From Victivallales bacterium (GTDB lineage Bacteria > Verrucomicrobiota > Lentisphaeria > Oligosphaerales > Oligosphaeraceae), in the NCBI GenBank assembly GCA_017964325.1, contig JAGCSE010000200.1, forward strand, positions 1 through 33,751: a DNA stretch of 33,751 bases, given 5' to 3'. Of this stretch, positions 7,615 to 15,786 are shown piece by piece; positions within the stretch are counted from its first letter, which is position 1, and every line of letters starts with the position of its first letter. The notes below the pieces were generated by a model. The model searched no databases, was not told the origin of the DNA, and was given only the letters and a program-made list of their open reading frames with translations. Both the position numbers and the translations under genes were made by a program.

Positions 7615-10395
7615 ATGAGAACTCTAAAAGAGGTGAATATAGGCGAGACGGTCACCGTCGTGAAAGTCACTGGCGAAGGCCCTGTCAAACGCCGCATCAT
7701 GGACATGGGCATCACGAAGGGGACGGACATCTATGTCCGCAAGGTCGCGCCGTTGGGCGATCCAATCGAAGTGATGGTCCGTGGATATGAACTGAGTCTC
7801 CGCAAGGCGGATGTCGAGATGATCCAAGTGGAGAAGCAATCCCTTGCAGCCGCGCATCGTGAAACGCCAGATGTGAAAGATGACAAGGCGGCAACCGTCT
7901 TGAAAAGCAACAAGCCGATACGCATCGCCCTCGCGGGCAATCCGAACAGCGGCAAGACGACGCTGTTCAACGCATTGACCGGCTCCAACCAATTCGTCGG
8001 CAACTGGCCCGGCGTGACGGTCGAAAAGAAAGAAGGCAAGCTCAAGAAACGCGACGATGTCATCGTCACGGACCTGCCCGGCATCTACTCGCTGTCGCCC
8101 TACACGCTGGAGGAAGTCGTTGCAAGAAAATATCTTTTGGACGAAGAACCCGAAGCGATTCTGAACATCATCGACGGCACGAATCTTGAGTGCAACCTCT
8201 ATTTGACGACGCAGTTGGCGGAGCTGGGCATCCCCATGGTCATCGCCGTAAACATGATGGACATCGTCCGGAAAAACGGCGACAGAATAGACTTTGAGGA
8301 GCTGTCGCGCGAACTCGGCTGCAAGGTCATGGAGATTTCCGCTCTGAACAATGACGGCGTCATGGCGGCTGCAGAGGAAGCCATCAAGGCGGCCAAACAT
8401 TCGCATCCGCTTCCAATGCACACATTTTCGGGCCCTGTGGAACACGCGATCGCCCACATCGAAGAAGCCGTGCTGCACGATATGCCGTCCGAACGGCAAC
8501 GTTGGTATGCCATCAAGATTTTCGAACGCGACGAAAAAGTTCTCACCAAGCTCGGCATTCCAGCCGACAAGCTGCAACATATTGAACAGGATATTCTTGC
8601 AGCAGAAAAGGAGCTGGATGACGATGCGGAATCCCTTATCATCAGCGAACGTTACAATTACATCGCAGAACTGCTCAAAGGCAGCTATTGGAAGGCGAAC
8701 GCAGGAGGGCTGACGACATCGGATAAAATTGATAAGATTGTAACCAGCCGTGTCTTAGGACTTCCGATTTTGGCGGTCATCATGTTTTTGGTATATTACA
8801 TTGCAATGGTGACGGTTGGTCAAAAGGCGAGTGACTGGGCCAATGAAGGTCTCTTCGGCGACGGATTCCATCTGTTCGGCGTCGGTTCCTCAAAGTACGA
8901 AGCGAAGATGGATGAATTCGTAGATGCACGAAACGCCATCAAGGCTTTTGTGACGGCGACAAACGCTCCCGATGTCGCGGCGAAACTGGATTCGGAAGCG
9001 GACGGTTTCAATGCGCAGGCTGCGGAAACGGCTCTGGTGGACTATGTCGCAACAGTCCCAAACGATGCAAAAGCGGCGTTGGAAATTGAAAATGAAGAAG
9101 ATCTGTCCACCACGGTTGCCGAATTCACAGGCGAAAATCTGAAAAACGCCGTTCCCGTCATGGCAAAATACGGCTTTGCGGAGCCCAATCCAGCGACCGA
9201 TGGCTGGTGGATTCCAGGCGTCCCAGTTGTCATCGGCGATATGTTGACAAAGATGAACTGCGCAAAATGGCTGCATGGACTGATCATCGGCGGCATTGTG
9301 GCGGGCGTCGGCGCGGTTCTCGGCTTCGTACCGCAGATATTCGTGCTGTTCCTGCTGCTGGCATTTTTGGAGGCGTGCGGCTACATGGCGCGAATCGCAT
9401 TTGTGCTCGACCGGCTGTTCCGCAAGTTCGGCCTTTCCGGCAAGAGCTTCATTCCGATTCTCGTCGGCACTGGCTGCGGCGTGCCAGGCATCATGGCCTC
9501 CCGCACGATTGAAAGCGAACGCGACCGCCGCATGACGATCATCACGACGACGTTCATCCCCTGCGGCGCGAAGACGCCGTTCATCGCACTAATCGCGGGT
9601 GCGATTTTCGGCGGTTCGCCGTGGATTGCAACCAGCGCCTATTTTCTTGGACTTGCCTGCATCGTCCTTTCAGGCATCATTCTGAAGAAGACGAAGATGT
9701 TCGCAGGTGAACCATCTCCGTTCGTCATGGAATTGCCACCCTATCATTTGCCGTTGATGTCCAATGTCTTGCGTTCCATGTGGGACCGTGGCTGGAGCTT
9801 CATCAAGAAAGCCGGAACGATCATCCTGCTTTGCACGGTGCTCGTCTGGCTCATGACGTATTTCGGTTTCACGGAAAGCGGATTCCGTATGCTGGGCGAC
9901 AATGAAATCGACCGCTCGCTTCTCGCCAAGCTCGGCAAAGGCATCGCGTGGATTTTCGCGCCGCTCGGCTGGGGGCATTGGCAGACGGCAGTGGCCTCCA
10001 TCACGGGGCTTGTCGCGAAGGAGAATATCGTCGGTACATTGGGCATCCTTTATAAGAACGGTACGACATCGAACGCCCGCGCCAATTTGGCTCTTGCGCT
10101 CAACGGCTGGGGGGGGTATTCCTTCTTGGCTTTCAATCTGCTCTGCGCACCGTGCGCCGCAGCCATGTCCGCCATTCGGCGTGAGATGAACAGTGCCCGT
10201 TGGACGGCGTTCGCCATTGGCTATCAATGCCTTCTGGCATACGTCGTTTCGCTGACCATCTATCAGATCGGCTCGGCCATCCATGGCCAGACGCATATCG
10301 TGGGACTCGTGGTGACGGTCGTCGTTGATGCGGTAGCGCTCTATATGCTGTTCCGCCCATACAAGGAACCGACGAAGCTGACCACAGTGAATTAA
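7615..10395 (+). CDS. feoB: Fused FeoA-FeoB ferrous iron transporter
   Basis: One 926-residue protein carries a FeoA-like SH3 domain (residues 1-73; RRIMDMGITKGTDIYV and a final VEMIQVE strand), a linker, and FeoB. The G domain begins at about 102: G1 GNPNSGKT (108-115), the FeoB signature NQFVGNWPGVTVEKKEG, G3 DLPG (153-156) and G4 NMMD (213-216). A helical GDI-like domain follows to about 370, then the membrane core with GTGCGVPGIMASRT (618-631) and the IPCGAKTPF repeat. Between the first membrane helix (about 383-401) and the next (about 552-575) lies about 150 residues of charged sequence, much longer than the loop in the classic proteobacterial protein. It imports Fe2+ at the inner membrane. 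No in-frame start exists upstream of the ATG at 7615 (stop at 7588). Confidence 0.96.
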   Translation: MRTLKEVNIGETVTVVKVTGEGPVKRRIMDMGITKGTDIYVRKVAPLGDPIEVMVRGYELSLRKADVEMIQVEKQSLAAAHRETPDVKDDKAATVLKSNKPIRIALAGNPNSGKTTLFNALTGSNQFVGNWPGVTVEKKEGKLKKRDDVIVTDLPGIYSLSPYTLEEVVARKYLLDEEPEAILNIIDGTNLECNLYLTTQLAELGIPMVIAVNMMDIVRKNGDRIDFEELSRELGCKVMEISALNNDGVMAAAEEAIKAAKHSHPLPMHTFSGPVEHAIAHIEEAVLHDMPSERQRWYAIKIFERDEKVLTKLGIPADKLQHIEQDILAAEKELDDDAESLIISERYNYIAELLKGSYWKANAGGLTTSDKIDKIVTSRVLGLPILAVIMFLVYYIAMVTVGQKASDWANEGLFGDGFHLFGVGSSKYEAKMDEFVDARNAIKAFVTATNAPDVAAKLDSEADGFNAQAAETALVDYVATVPNDAKAALEIENEEDLSTTVAEFTGENLKNAVPVMAKYGFAEPNPATDGWWIPGVPVVIGDMLTKMNCAKWLHGLIIGGIVAGVGAVLGFVPQIFVLFLLLAFLEACGYMARIAFVLDRLFRKFGLSGKSFIPILVGTGCGVPGIMASRTIESERDRRMTIITTTFIPCGAKTPFIALIAGAIFGGSPWIATSAYFLGLACIVLSGIILKKTKMFAGEPSPFVMELPPYHLPLMSNVLRSMWDRGWSFIKKAGTIILLCTVLVWLMTYFGFTESGFRMLGDNEIDRSLLAKLGKGIAWIFAPLGWGHWQTAVASITGLVAKENIVGTLGILYKNGTTSNARANLALALNGWGGYSFLAFNLLCAPCAAAMSAIRREMNSARWTAFAIGYQCLLAYVVSLTIYQIGSAIHGQTHIVGLVVTVVVDAVALYMLFRPYKEPTKLTTVN

Positions 10396-10410
10396 TCGGA
10401 GACAACTGCA

Positions 10411-10569
10411 ATGGAATGGCTAAGCGCAAACTGGGGGAATCTGCTCGTGGGAGCTGTGCTTTTGGCGATTGTCATTGGGATTGTCATCAATTTGATACGC
10501 AGAAAGCGTAACGGCTGCGACTGCGGATGCGGATGCGGATGTGCTGACTGCCCATCCCATAAAAAATGA
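10411..10569 (+). CDS. FeoB-associated Cys-rich membrane protein (52 aa)
   Basis: This gene of 52 codons starts 15 bases after feoAB, preceded by CGGAGA. It encodes one membrane helix (about residues 10-29, LLVGAVLLAIVIGIVINLI) followed by a basic RRKR stop-transfer and a short cytoplasmic tail with six cysteines at 36, 38, 40, 42, 44 and 47 (CDCGCGCGCADC). This is the usual architecture of the FeoB-associated Cys-rich membrane proteins that occupy the FeoC position in many anaerobes. They are thought to assist or sense iron at the transporter, though no mechanism is established. The tail could bind Fe2+ or an Fe-S cluster (inference). Confidence 0.88.
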   Translation: MEWLSANWGNLLVGAVLLAIVIGIVINLIRRKRNGCDCGCGCGCADCPSHKK

Positions 10570-10923
10570 CACTCCTTTAAAAAAACGGTCATGAAGACTC
10601 GTATGATTTTTGATGACTGCCTATAAAGACATTATGACTTTTTATGAGTCAGAGTATTCCTTTACTTGCAAAATTGAATAATATTGAACGATGAATTTTT
10701 TTCTTTACCATAACTATTTGATTTTTAGTTAAGGAATCGAAAAACGAAAAATTTTTTATAAAAAAAACACATCTAGGGTGTTTGCGTAAAGTGAATGAGC
10801 ATATATAGTGTTTGTATTGACAAACACAGCTATGGAGACGTTTGTCTCTGAAGCTGTTCATCCTTTACGCCCTCAAACAGGCGTTTTATCATCATTGTTC
10901 ATCAGAAGCATCAGAGGAAAAAC
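10570..10923. other. 354-bp non-coding region upstream of nrdD
   Basis: No credible gene is present. The left half is AT-rich and contains a small palindrome, TGACT (10635-10639)/AGTCA (10647-10651). The right half holds the regulatory repeats described separately at 10765-10827 and ends in a GAGGAAAA ribosome-binding site before the nrdD start. A possible promoter is TTGCGT at 10782-10787 with TATAGT at 10804-10809 (16-base spacer), which would overlap those repeats. Confidence 0.45.
10765..10827 (+). promoter_or_regulatory. Candidate NrdR-type operator pair and an adjacent perfect inverted repeat
   Basis: AAACAC (10765-10770) faces GTGTTT (10778-10783). Thirty bases further on, ATATATAGTGT (10801-10811) matches the right half of the known NrdR-box consensus (ACACWATATATWGTGT) exactly, while its left half is degenerate. 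NrdR boxes usually occur as pairs about three helical turns apart upstream of nrd operons, which fits. Overlapping the second site is a perfect inverted repeat, GTGTTTG (10808-10814) and CAAACAC (10821-10827) with a 6-base spacer. The position directly upstream of nrdD supports a regulatory role, but no nrdR gene is in the window. Confidence 0.4.
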
Positions 10924-13608
10924 ATGGCAACACAGGGTAACAGCTGCCCGTTCCAGTACTTTAGAAAGCGGGACGGCTTATTGGTCCCGTTCAGGGAGGA
11001 GAAGATAGCAAACGCCATCTTCAAAGCGGGAGAGGCGGCGAGCCGTCAAGGCGGCACGACGTTCCAGAGGGAGACGGCAGACCGTATCGCCCATGAAGTC
11101 GTGATGCAATTGGACAACCCGAACTGCGAATACTACACGCTGCCGGATGCGGACGGCAACCGCATCCCGAAACTGGAGGACGTGCAGGACATGGTCGAAA
11201 TCACGCTGGCGGAAAACAAACTGTCGGGCACCGTCGCGGCATACAAGCGCTACCGCAAGATTCGCGAACGCGCCCGCGCCGCCATTCATGTCCGTTCCAA
11301 CCAGTCTGATAGCAAAGAAGAGGCGGATTTGACGGATCAGAGCCTCCTGCTCGTGAAATCCGCTACGGCGGGAATGCTGCTGACGTGGGACCGCAGCCGC
11401 ATCGTCCACAAGCTCGTTGACAAGCTGAATATGGATGAAGAGACGGCGAACAGCATCGCGAAGGAAGTCGAGAACCAGATCATCAGCAGCAACATCAAGA
11501 CGGTCGGCACGGAGCTGATTCGCGAACTGGTCAATAACATCTTGGTAGAGCGCGGTTTCCGTGGCAAGCTGGAGGATTTGTCGCTGTATCACATCTCCCG
11601 CGAGTTCCTCGAAGATTTGATGAACAAGAAATCGAAGGAGAACAGTAACATCGTTTCGAACAATCCCGAAGCCGTGAACTTGAGCATTGCGGAATTGATT
11701 CTGAAGCAGTGGGGCCTTGAGACCATCTTCTCGCCGGACGTGAAACACGCCCATGACACGGGTGCCATCCACCTCCACGACCTCGGCTACCCGCATCGTG
11801 TCTATTGCTCCTCCCATTCCATTGAATATATAAAGAAATACGGTCTGCGCGATTTGTCGAATCTGAACACTGAGTCGAATCCCGCCCGCAGCGCGTCGGT
11901 TTTGACGGGCCATTTGAACACGTTCCTTGCGTCCATGCAGGCCAACTACGCGGGTGCGCTCGGCATCGCGTACATCAACATCTTCTACGCGCCGTATTTG
12001 GTCGGCAAGAATGAACGGCAGATGCATCAAGTGGCGCAGGAATTGATTTTCAACGGCTCGCAGAACGCCTTCTCGCGCGGTGGCCAGACGCTTTTCTTGG
12101 ATTTCAACATCCATACAGGCGTTCCGACCTATTTGAAGACCGTTCCCGCCATCGGTCCGGGCGGCTGCTATATGCTGCGCAAGGCGGATGGCACGATCAT
12201 CCCACTGAAAGAGCAGCTCCGCAACGACACGGACAACAACGGCAACCACTTAATGGACCTCTTCGCGGAGGAGAACGGCGAGTCGCGTCTCGTCCTCTCT
12301 GAACAGTATGAGGAGAAAGTCGGCCTCCACTATGATCCCGTCATCCAGAAGACGTTGGAAGACAACGGTGAACACATCATGGTCTATGGTGACTACATCA
12401 AGGAGGCGCAAGCCTTTACGTCCGCCCTCCTGAAAGTCTGGGGCGAAGGCGACCGCTGTGGCCGTGTGTTCGAGTTCCCGAAATGCGATTTCCACATCAG
12501 CGCCGAAACATTCTCCGATCCCGATCAATACAAAATCTACCAGGAAGCCTGTGAGCTCTCCTCCAAGAACGGTTCTACGTATTTCATATTCGATCGTGAC
12601 GAAGTCACGCTGTCGGCCTGCTGCCGTCTGCGCACGACGATTGACGACAACCGTATGCTCCGCCATCCGGAATGCATGCGCTTCTGCGGCTTCCAAAACG
12701 TCACCATCAACATCCCGCAGGCCGCTTTCCGCGCCGCCCGTCGCGGCAAGAAGACGTATGAAGGCCTGTTGGAGGAAATTGACGCGACGATGAACATCGC
12801 CGTGAAGGCTCACCTGCAGAAGAAGGCGAAAATCGCCGAAATGTTGTCCGGCCCAGGCCGTCCGTTGTGGCAGATCGGCAGGACGGCGTGCGACGGCCGC
12901 CCCTATGTCGAACTGGACAAAGCGACGTACATCATCGGCATCATCGGCTTGAACGATGCGTGCAAGTTCTTGTACGGTAAGGAATTGCACGAGGACAAAG
13001 AGGTCTTCAAGCTCGGTCTGAAGATCATCGCCCACATGTATCTGAACGCGAAGGAATACGCCAAGAAATACAATTTGAAATTCACGTTGGAGGAAAGTCC
13101 TGCGGAGAGCGCGGCGCGCCGTCTGGCCCAGACCGATCTGCGTTTCTTCCACGCGGAGGCGAAGGATGTCGTGAAAGGCGCGAACGAAGACGTCGCCTAC
13201 TACACGAACTCCATCCATCTTGCGGCGGAAGCTCCTGTTTGCCTTGTCGAACGCATCGAAAAACAGGCGATGTTCCACAGCATCATCGAATCCGGCGCCA
13301 TCACCCATGCGTTCATCGGCGAAGAGCATCCGTCGGCGGAAGCCATCGGTTCGCTGATCCGCGAAGTCTTCTATCGCACGCAGTCTGCGCAGGTGACGTT
13401 CTCACCGGAGTTTACGTACTGCCAGAAATGCGGCCACAAGTCCCGCGGCTTGCAGGAAACATGCGAACAGTGCGGCTCGAAGGATGTCGTCGGCGAAACG
13501 CGTGTTGTCGGATATTTCAGCAAGATTCAGAACTGGAACAAGTCGAAGCGATACGGCGAACTGGTTGCCCGCCAGAAAGGCCGCTACTCCGTGATGTCCG
13601 CAGAATGA
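10924..13608 (+). CDS. nrdD: Anaerobic (class III) ribonucleoside-triphosphate reductase
   Basis: An 894-residue glycyl-radical enzyme that makes dNTPs under anoxia. Residues about 10-110 form an ATP-cone (FRKRDGLLVPFREEKIANAI then KLEDVQDMVEITL), an allosteric nucleotide-binding module. The barrel follows with NrdD-typical segments such as GAIHLHDLGYPHRVYC, NAFSRGGQTLFLDFN and GRVFEFPKCDFH. The C-terminus has a four-Cys zinc site (Cys 833, 836, 847, 850) and RVVGYFSKIQNWN, in which Gly863 is the expected radical residue. The protein is longer than the roughly 700-residue enterobacterial enzyme. It is followed by a thioredoxin-fold gene and nrdG, a logical reductant and activase. The ATG at 10924 has a GAGGAAAA site. 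Confidence 0.96.
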   Translation: MATQGNSCPFQYFRKRDGLLVPFREEKIANAIFKAGEAASRQGGTTFQRETADRIAHEVVMQLDNPNCEYYTLPDADGNRIPKLEDVQDMVEITLAENKLSGTVAAYKRYRKIRERARAAIHVRSNQSDSKEEADLTDQSLLLVKSATAGMLLTWDRSRIVHKLVDKLNMDEETANSIAKEVENQIISSNIKTVGTELIRELVNNILVERGFRGKLEDLSLYHISREFLEDLMNKKSKENSNIVSNNPEAVNLSIAELILKQWGLETIFSPDVKHAHDTGAIHLHDLGYPHRVYCSSHSIEYIKKYGLRDLSNLNTESNPARSASVLTGHLNTFLASMQANYAGALGIAYINIFYAPYLVGKNERQMHQVAQELIFNGSQNAFSRGGQTLFLDFNIHTGVPTYLKTVPAIGPGGCYMLRKADGTIIPLKEQLRNDTDNNGNHLMDLFAEENGESRLVLSEQYEEKVGLHYDPVIQKTLEDNGEHIMVYGDYIKEAQAFTSALLKVWGEGDRCGRVFEFPKCDFHISAETFSDPDQYKIYQEACELSSKNGSTYFIFDRDEVTLSACCRLRTTIDDNRMLRHPECMRFCGFQNVTINIPQAAFRAARRGKKTYEGLLEEIDATMNIAVKAHLQKKAKIAEMLSGPGRPLWQIGRTACDGRPYVELDKATYIIGIIGLNDACKFLYGKELHEDKEVFKLGLKIIAHMYLNAKEYAKKYNLKFTLEESPAESAARRLAQTDLRFFHAEAKDVVKGANEDVAYYTNSIHLAAEAPVCLVERIEKQAMFHSIIESGAITHAFIGEEHPSAEAIGSLIREVFYRTQSAQVTFSPEFTYCQKCGHKSRGLQETCEQCGSKDVVGETRVVGYFSKIQNWNKSKRYGELVARQKGRYSVMSAE

Positions 13609-13614
13609 GATTAT

Positions 13615-13639
13615 TTTTCTAGGATTCTATTCTAGAAAA
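13615..13639 (+). terminator. Hairpin between nrdD and the CxxC protein gene
   Basis: TTTTCTAG (13615-13622) and CTAGAAAA (13632-13639) form a perfect 8-bp stem with a 9-base loop just after the nrdD stop. No T-tract follows, so this is more likely an RNA-processing or stabilising hairpin, or a partial attenuator, than a true terminator. Confidence 0.35.
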
Positions 13640-13680
13640 CCACTGAATCCACTACCCTCTTTGATAAAAGGTTTAAAAAT

Positions 13681-14064
13681 ATGTCAAAACAATATATCGT
13701 CCATGTCTTCGGCAAGGAAGGCTGTGCAAAATGCACCATGCTGAACCGCCGACTCGACACGCTTCTCGCCACGGATAAATACAAGGATAAATTCGTGAAG
13801 GAATATGACAATCTCTTCACGGAAGACGGCCTCATGTATTTCTGCCTCGCGCAATGCGTGAATCCCAACCGCGTCCCCGCCATGGTCATTTCGGACACGG
13901 AAGGCAATTTCCTCGAAAATCCCACGCCAGGCGCGACGGATGAAATCTGCCGCCGCTCGAAGCTGTACCAATATCTGGGCCTCCAGACGGACTACAGCGA
14001 CGAAGGCAAAGGCATTATCACACCCGAAATGATTGAAAGCATCCTCAAGTCCGTGGAAGACTGA
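13681..14064 (+). CDS. Small thioredoxin/glutaredoxin-fold protein with CxxC, nrd-associated
   Basis: This 127-residue protein begins with a strand (KQYIVHVFGKEG) followed at once by Cys15-Ala-Lys-Cys18, the position of a redox-active CxxC. Next come a helix and, at about residue 60, a conserved-looking segment NRVPAMVISDTEGNFLENP, in which the Val-Pro would be the cis-Pro of the thioredoxin fold. It lies between nrdD and nrdG in the same direction, preceded by AAAAGG. Class III reductases usually take electrons from formate, but a subset uses a thioredoxin or NrdH-like reductant. The location suggests it serves this reductase (inference). It is longer than NrdH (about 75 aa), so I leave the gene unnamed. 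Confidence 0.75.
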   Translation: MSKQYIVHVFGKEGCAKCTMLNRRLDTLLATDKYKDKFVKEYDNLFTEDGLMYFCLAQCVNPNRVPAMVISDTEGNFLENPTPGATDEICRRSKLYQYLGLQTDYSDEGKGIITPEMIESILKSVED

Positions 14065-14087
14065 ATTTTAGGAAAGGTTTGAATCAT

Positions 14088-14119
14088 GCCTGGACGGATT
14101 TCCGCCCAGGCGTTTTATT
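14088..14119 (+). terminator. Rho-independent terminator after the CxxC protein gene
   Basis: GCCTGG (14088-14093), one mismatch, CGG (14095-14097), loop ATTT, CCG (14102-14104), mismatch, CCAGGC (14106-14111), then GTTTTATT. The stem is GC-rich and followed by a T-rich run. Because nrdG starts only 15 bases later with no space for its own promoter, it may be a partial terminator that lowers nrdG relative to nrdD. Confidence 0.75.
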
Positions 14120-14134
14120 ATCATTAGGTATTAT

Positions 14135-14845
14135 ATGAAATCTGTCATCAACAGCGTCATGCAGCAGGCGACCATGGTCGATTATCCAGGCCGCCTGTCT
14201 GGCCTCATGTTCACAAGCGGCTGCAATTTCCATTGCGGATTCTGCCACAACGCAGCGTTGCTCCACGGAGAAGCAGATGCTGAAACGTATGACTACGAGA
14301 AACTTGACGAAATTCTCAAAGGCTTCAAACGGCAGTGGACAAACGCCATAACCATCACGGGCGGCGAACCCACCATCCATGAAAAACTGCCCGAAACATT
14401 GGAGTTCATCAAGAGGCGCGGCTTTCTTATCAAGTTGGATTCCAATGGTTCCAATCCAGACATGCTCCGCCGATGCCTTCCGTTTCTCGACTACATCGCC
14501 ATGGACATCAAATGCCCGCTAGAACGCTACGAAGAACTTGTCGGCTTCGCGGATACCGACAAGATTTCGGAGTCCATCAACCTAATCATGACCTGCGGCA
14601 AGCAGTACGAATTCCGCACGACGATGGTGGAGACGTATTTCTTCGAAGAGGACATCCACACATGCGGCAAGATGGTGCTGGGAGCGGATTTATATGTTGT
14701 GCAACCGTTCATTCCGCATGAGGACCTGCCTTCTCCCGCATTGCGGAAACTGCATCGGACACGACCGTCCTTTCTGCACAATGCGGCGGAAATCCTACGG
14801 GCGTATGTGAAAAAGGCTGTCGTGCGCGGCGAACAGGCCGTCTAA
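14135..14845 (+). CDS. nrdG: Anaerobic ribonucleotide reductase activating protein (radical SAM)
   Basis: This 236-residue radical SAM enzyme carries the cluster motif CNFHCGFC (Cys30, Cys34, Cys37; CX3CX2C), preceded by VDYPGRLSGLMFTSG, which is typical of NrdG-type activases (DYPG). The SAM-binding ITGGEPTIHEKLPE and the LDSNGSNP strand follow. It would use S-adenosylmethionine and a [4Fe-4S] cluster to place the radical on Gly863 of the upstream reductase. Its length matches the longer group of NrdG proteins (about 230 aa) rather than the 150-residue E. coli type. The gene follows the terminator-like hairpin and is followed after 18 bases by the PHP gene, whose GAGGAG site lies in that gap. 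Confidence 0.9.
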   Translation: MKSVINSVMQQATMVDYPGRLSGLMFTSGCNFHCGFCHNAALLHGEADAETYDYEKLDEILKGFKRQWTNAITITGGEPTIHEKLPETLEFIKRRGFLIKLDSNGSNPDMLRRCLPFLDYIAMDIKCPLERYEELVGFADTDKISESINLIMTCGKQYEFRTTMVETYFFEEDIHTCGKMVLGADLYVVQPFIPHEDLPSPALRKLHRTRPSFLHNAAEILRAYVKKAVVRGEQAV

Positions 14846-14863
14846 AAAGAGGAGTTTGGAAAA

Positions 14864-15727
14864 ATGTTGGATTTGCATTGCCACAGTACGGCGTCGGATG
14901 GAACAGTACCACCATCGGAACTGCCCGCAATGGCGCGTAAAATTGGCCTGAAAGCGTTGGCGTTGACAGATCACGACACGATTGATGGCGTAGAAATGTT
15001 CATGACTGCTGCGGAAGCCGTGCCAGAACTACGTTGCATTCCAGGCATCGAACTGGCCTGTCGATTGGAGAATGGATATCATTGCCACATCGTCGGGCTG
15101 TTTGTGGATTGGAAGAACGAGGCGTTGCAACAACTTTGCAAACAGATTCTGATATGGCGCAAAGAACGTAATATTAATATATTAAAGAAATTGGCTGACT
15201 TGGGAATGCCATTGGATTTTGAGACATTGAAAGCGCAGGCGGGCGGAATTGGCGACGATGTGGTGGGCCGTCCGCACATCGCGGCCGCATTGGTACGCGA
15301 AGGTTATTGCAAAAAAGAGAAAGACGCATTTGAGAAATACATCGGACGCGGCCGCCCCGCCTATTGTATGCGGGAAGTTGCAGATGTTCCCATGAGCATT
15401 CGTGCCATCCATGATGCAGGCGGCCTGGCGATTTTGGCGCATCCATTTACAAGCTTTGACAATTCAAAAGTCGAAGCTGTCGCCGTCGAATTGCAGAAAA
15501 GCGGGCTAGACGGAATGGAGGCGTATTATTCGGAATACAGCATCACGCAACAGAATACGGCCATTCAAATCGCGGGCAAGCTTGGACTGGCGTTGAGCGG
15601 CGGTTCGGATTTCCATGGAGCCCATCATCAAAATATCATGATGGGAACGGGTTATGGCGGTCTTTGTGTTCCCGACAAGCTGTTGGTGGAATTGGATAGA
15701 CGGCATTCGTCGCGCATTGGCAAATGA
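14864..15727 (+). CDS. PHP-domain phosphoesterase, nucleoside 3',5'-bisphosphate phosphatase / RNase AM-like
   Basis: A 287-residue PHP enzyme. The first metal-binding motif is DLHCHSTASDGT (His5, His7, Asp12), followed by LTDHDTIDG (His37, Asp38), PGIEL, and near the C-terminus SGGSDFHG. The middle has VGRPHIAAALVREGY and AILAHPF, both typical of the TrpH/YciV group. Members hydrolyse nucleoside 3',5'-bisphosphates (pAp) or act as 5'-3' exonucleases on short RNA ends with a multi-metal centre in the cytoplasm. Length agrees with the family (about 280-290). A GAGGAG site precedes the ATG. The end overlaps a potential ATGA start of the next frame, but that gene probably starts at 15787. Confidence 0.88.
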   Translation: MLDLHCHSTASDGTVPPSELPAMARKIGLKALALTDHDTIDGVEMFMTAAEAVPELRCIPGIELACRLENGYHCHIVGLFVDWKNEALQQLCKQILIWRKERNINILKKLADLGMPLDFETLKAQAGGIGDDVVGRPHIAAALVREGYCKKEKDAFEKYIGRGRPAYCMREVADVPMSIRAIHDAGGLAILAHPFTSFDNSKVEAVAVELQKSGLDGMEAYYSEYSITQQNTAIQIAGKLGLALSGGSDFHGAHHQNIMMGTGYGGLCVPDKLLVELDRRHSSRIGK

Positions 15728-15786
15728 AGCCAATCTTGCGTCTTGAATTCCTTTTATCGCTTGTTGACAATCACTTGGAGCAATTT

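Noticed and set aside
7624..8580. 318-aa minus-strand open frame
   Set aside because: Antisense to the FeoA and G domains of feoAB; no motif and no ribosome-binding site of note.
10978..13329. 423-aa and 359-aa minus-strand open frames
   Set aside because: Both are antisense to nrdD, which is complete with ATP-cone, zinc site and glycyl radical motif.
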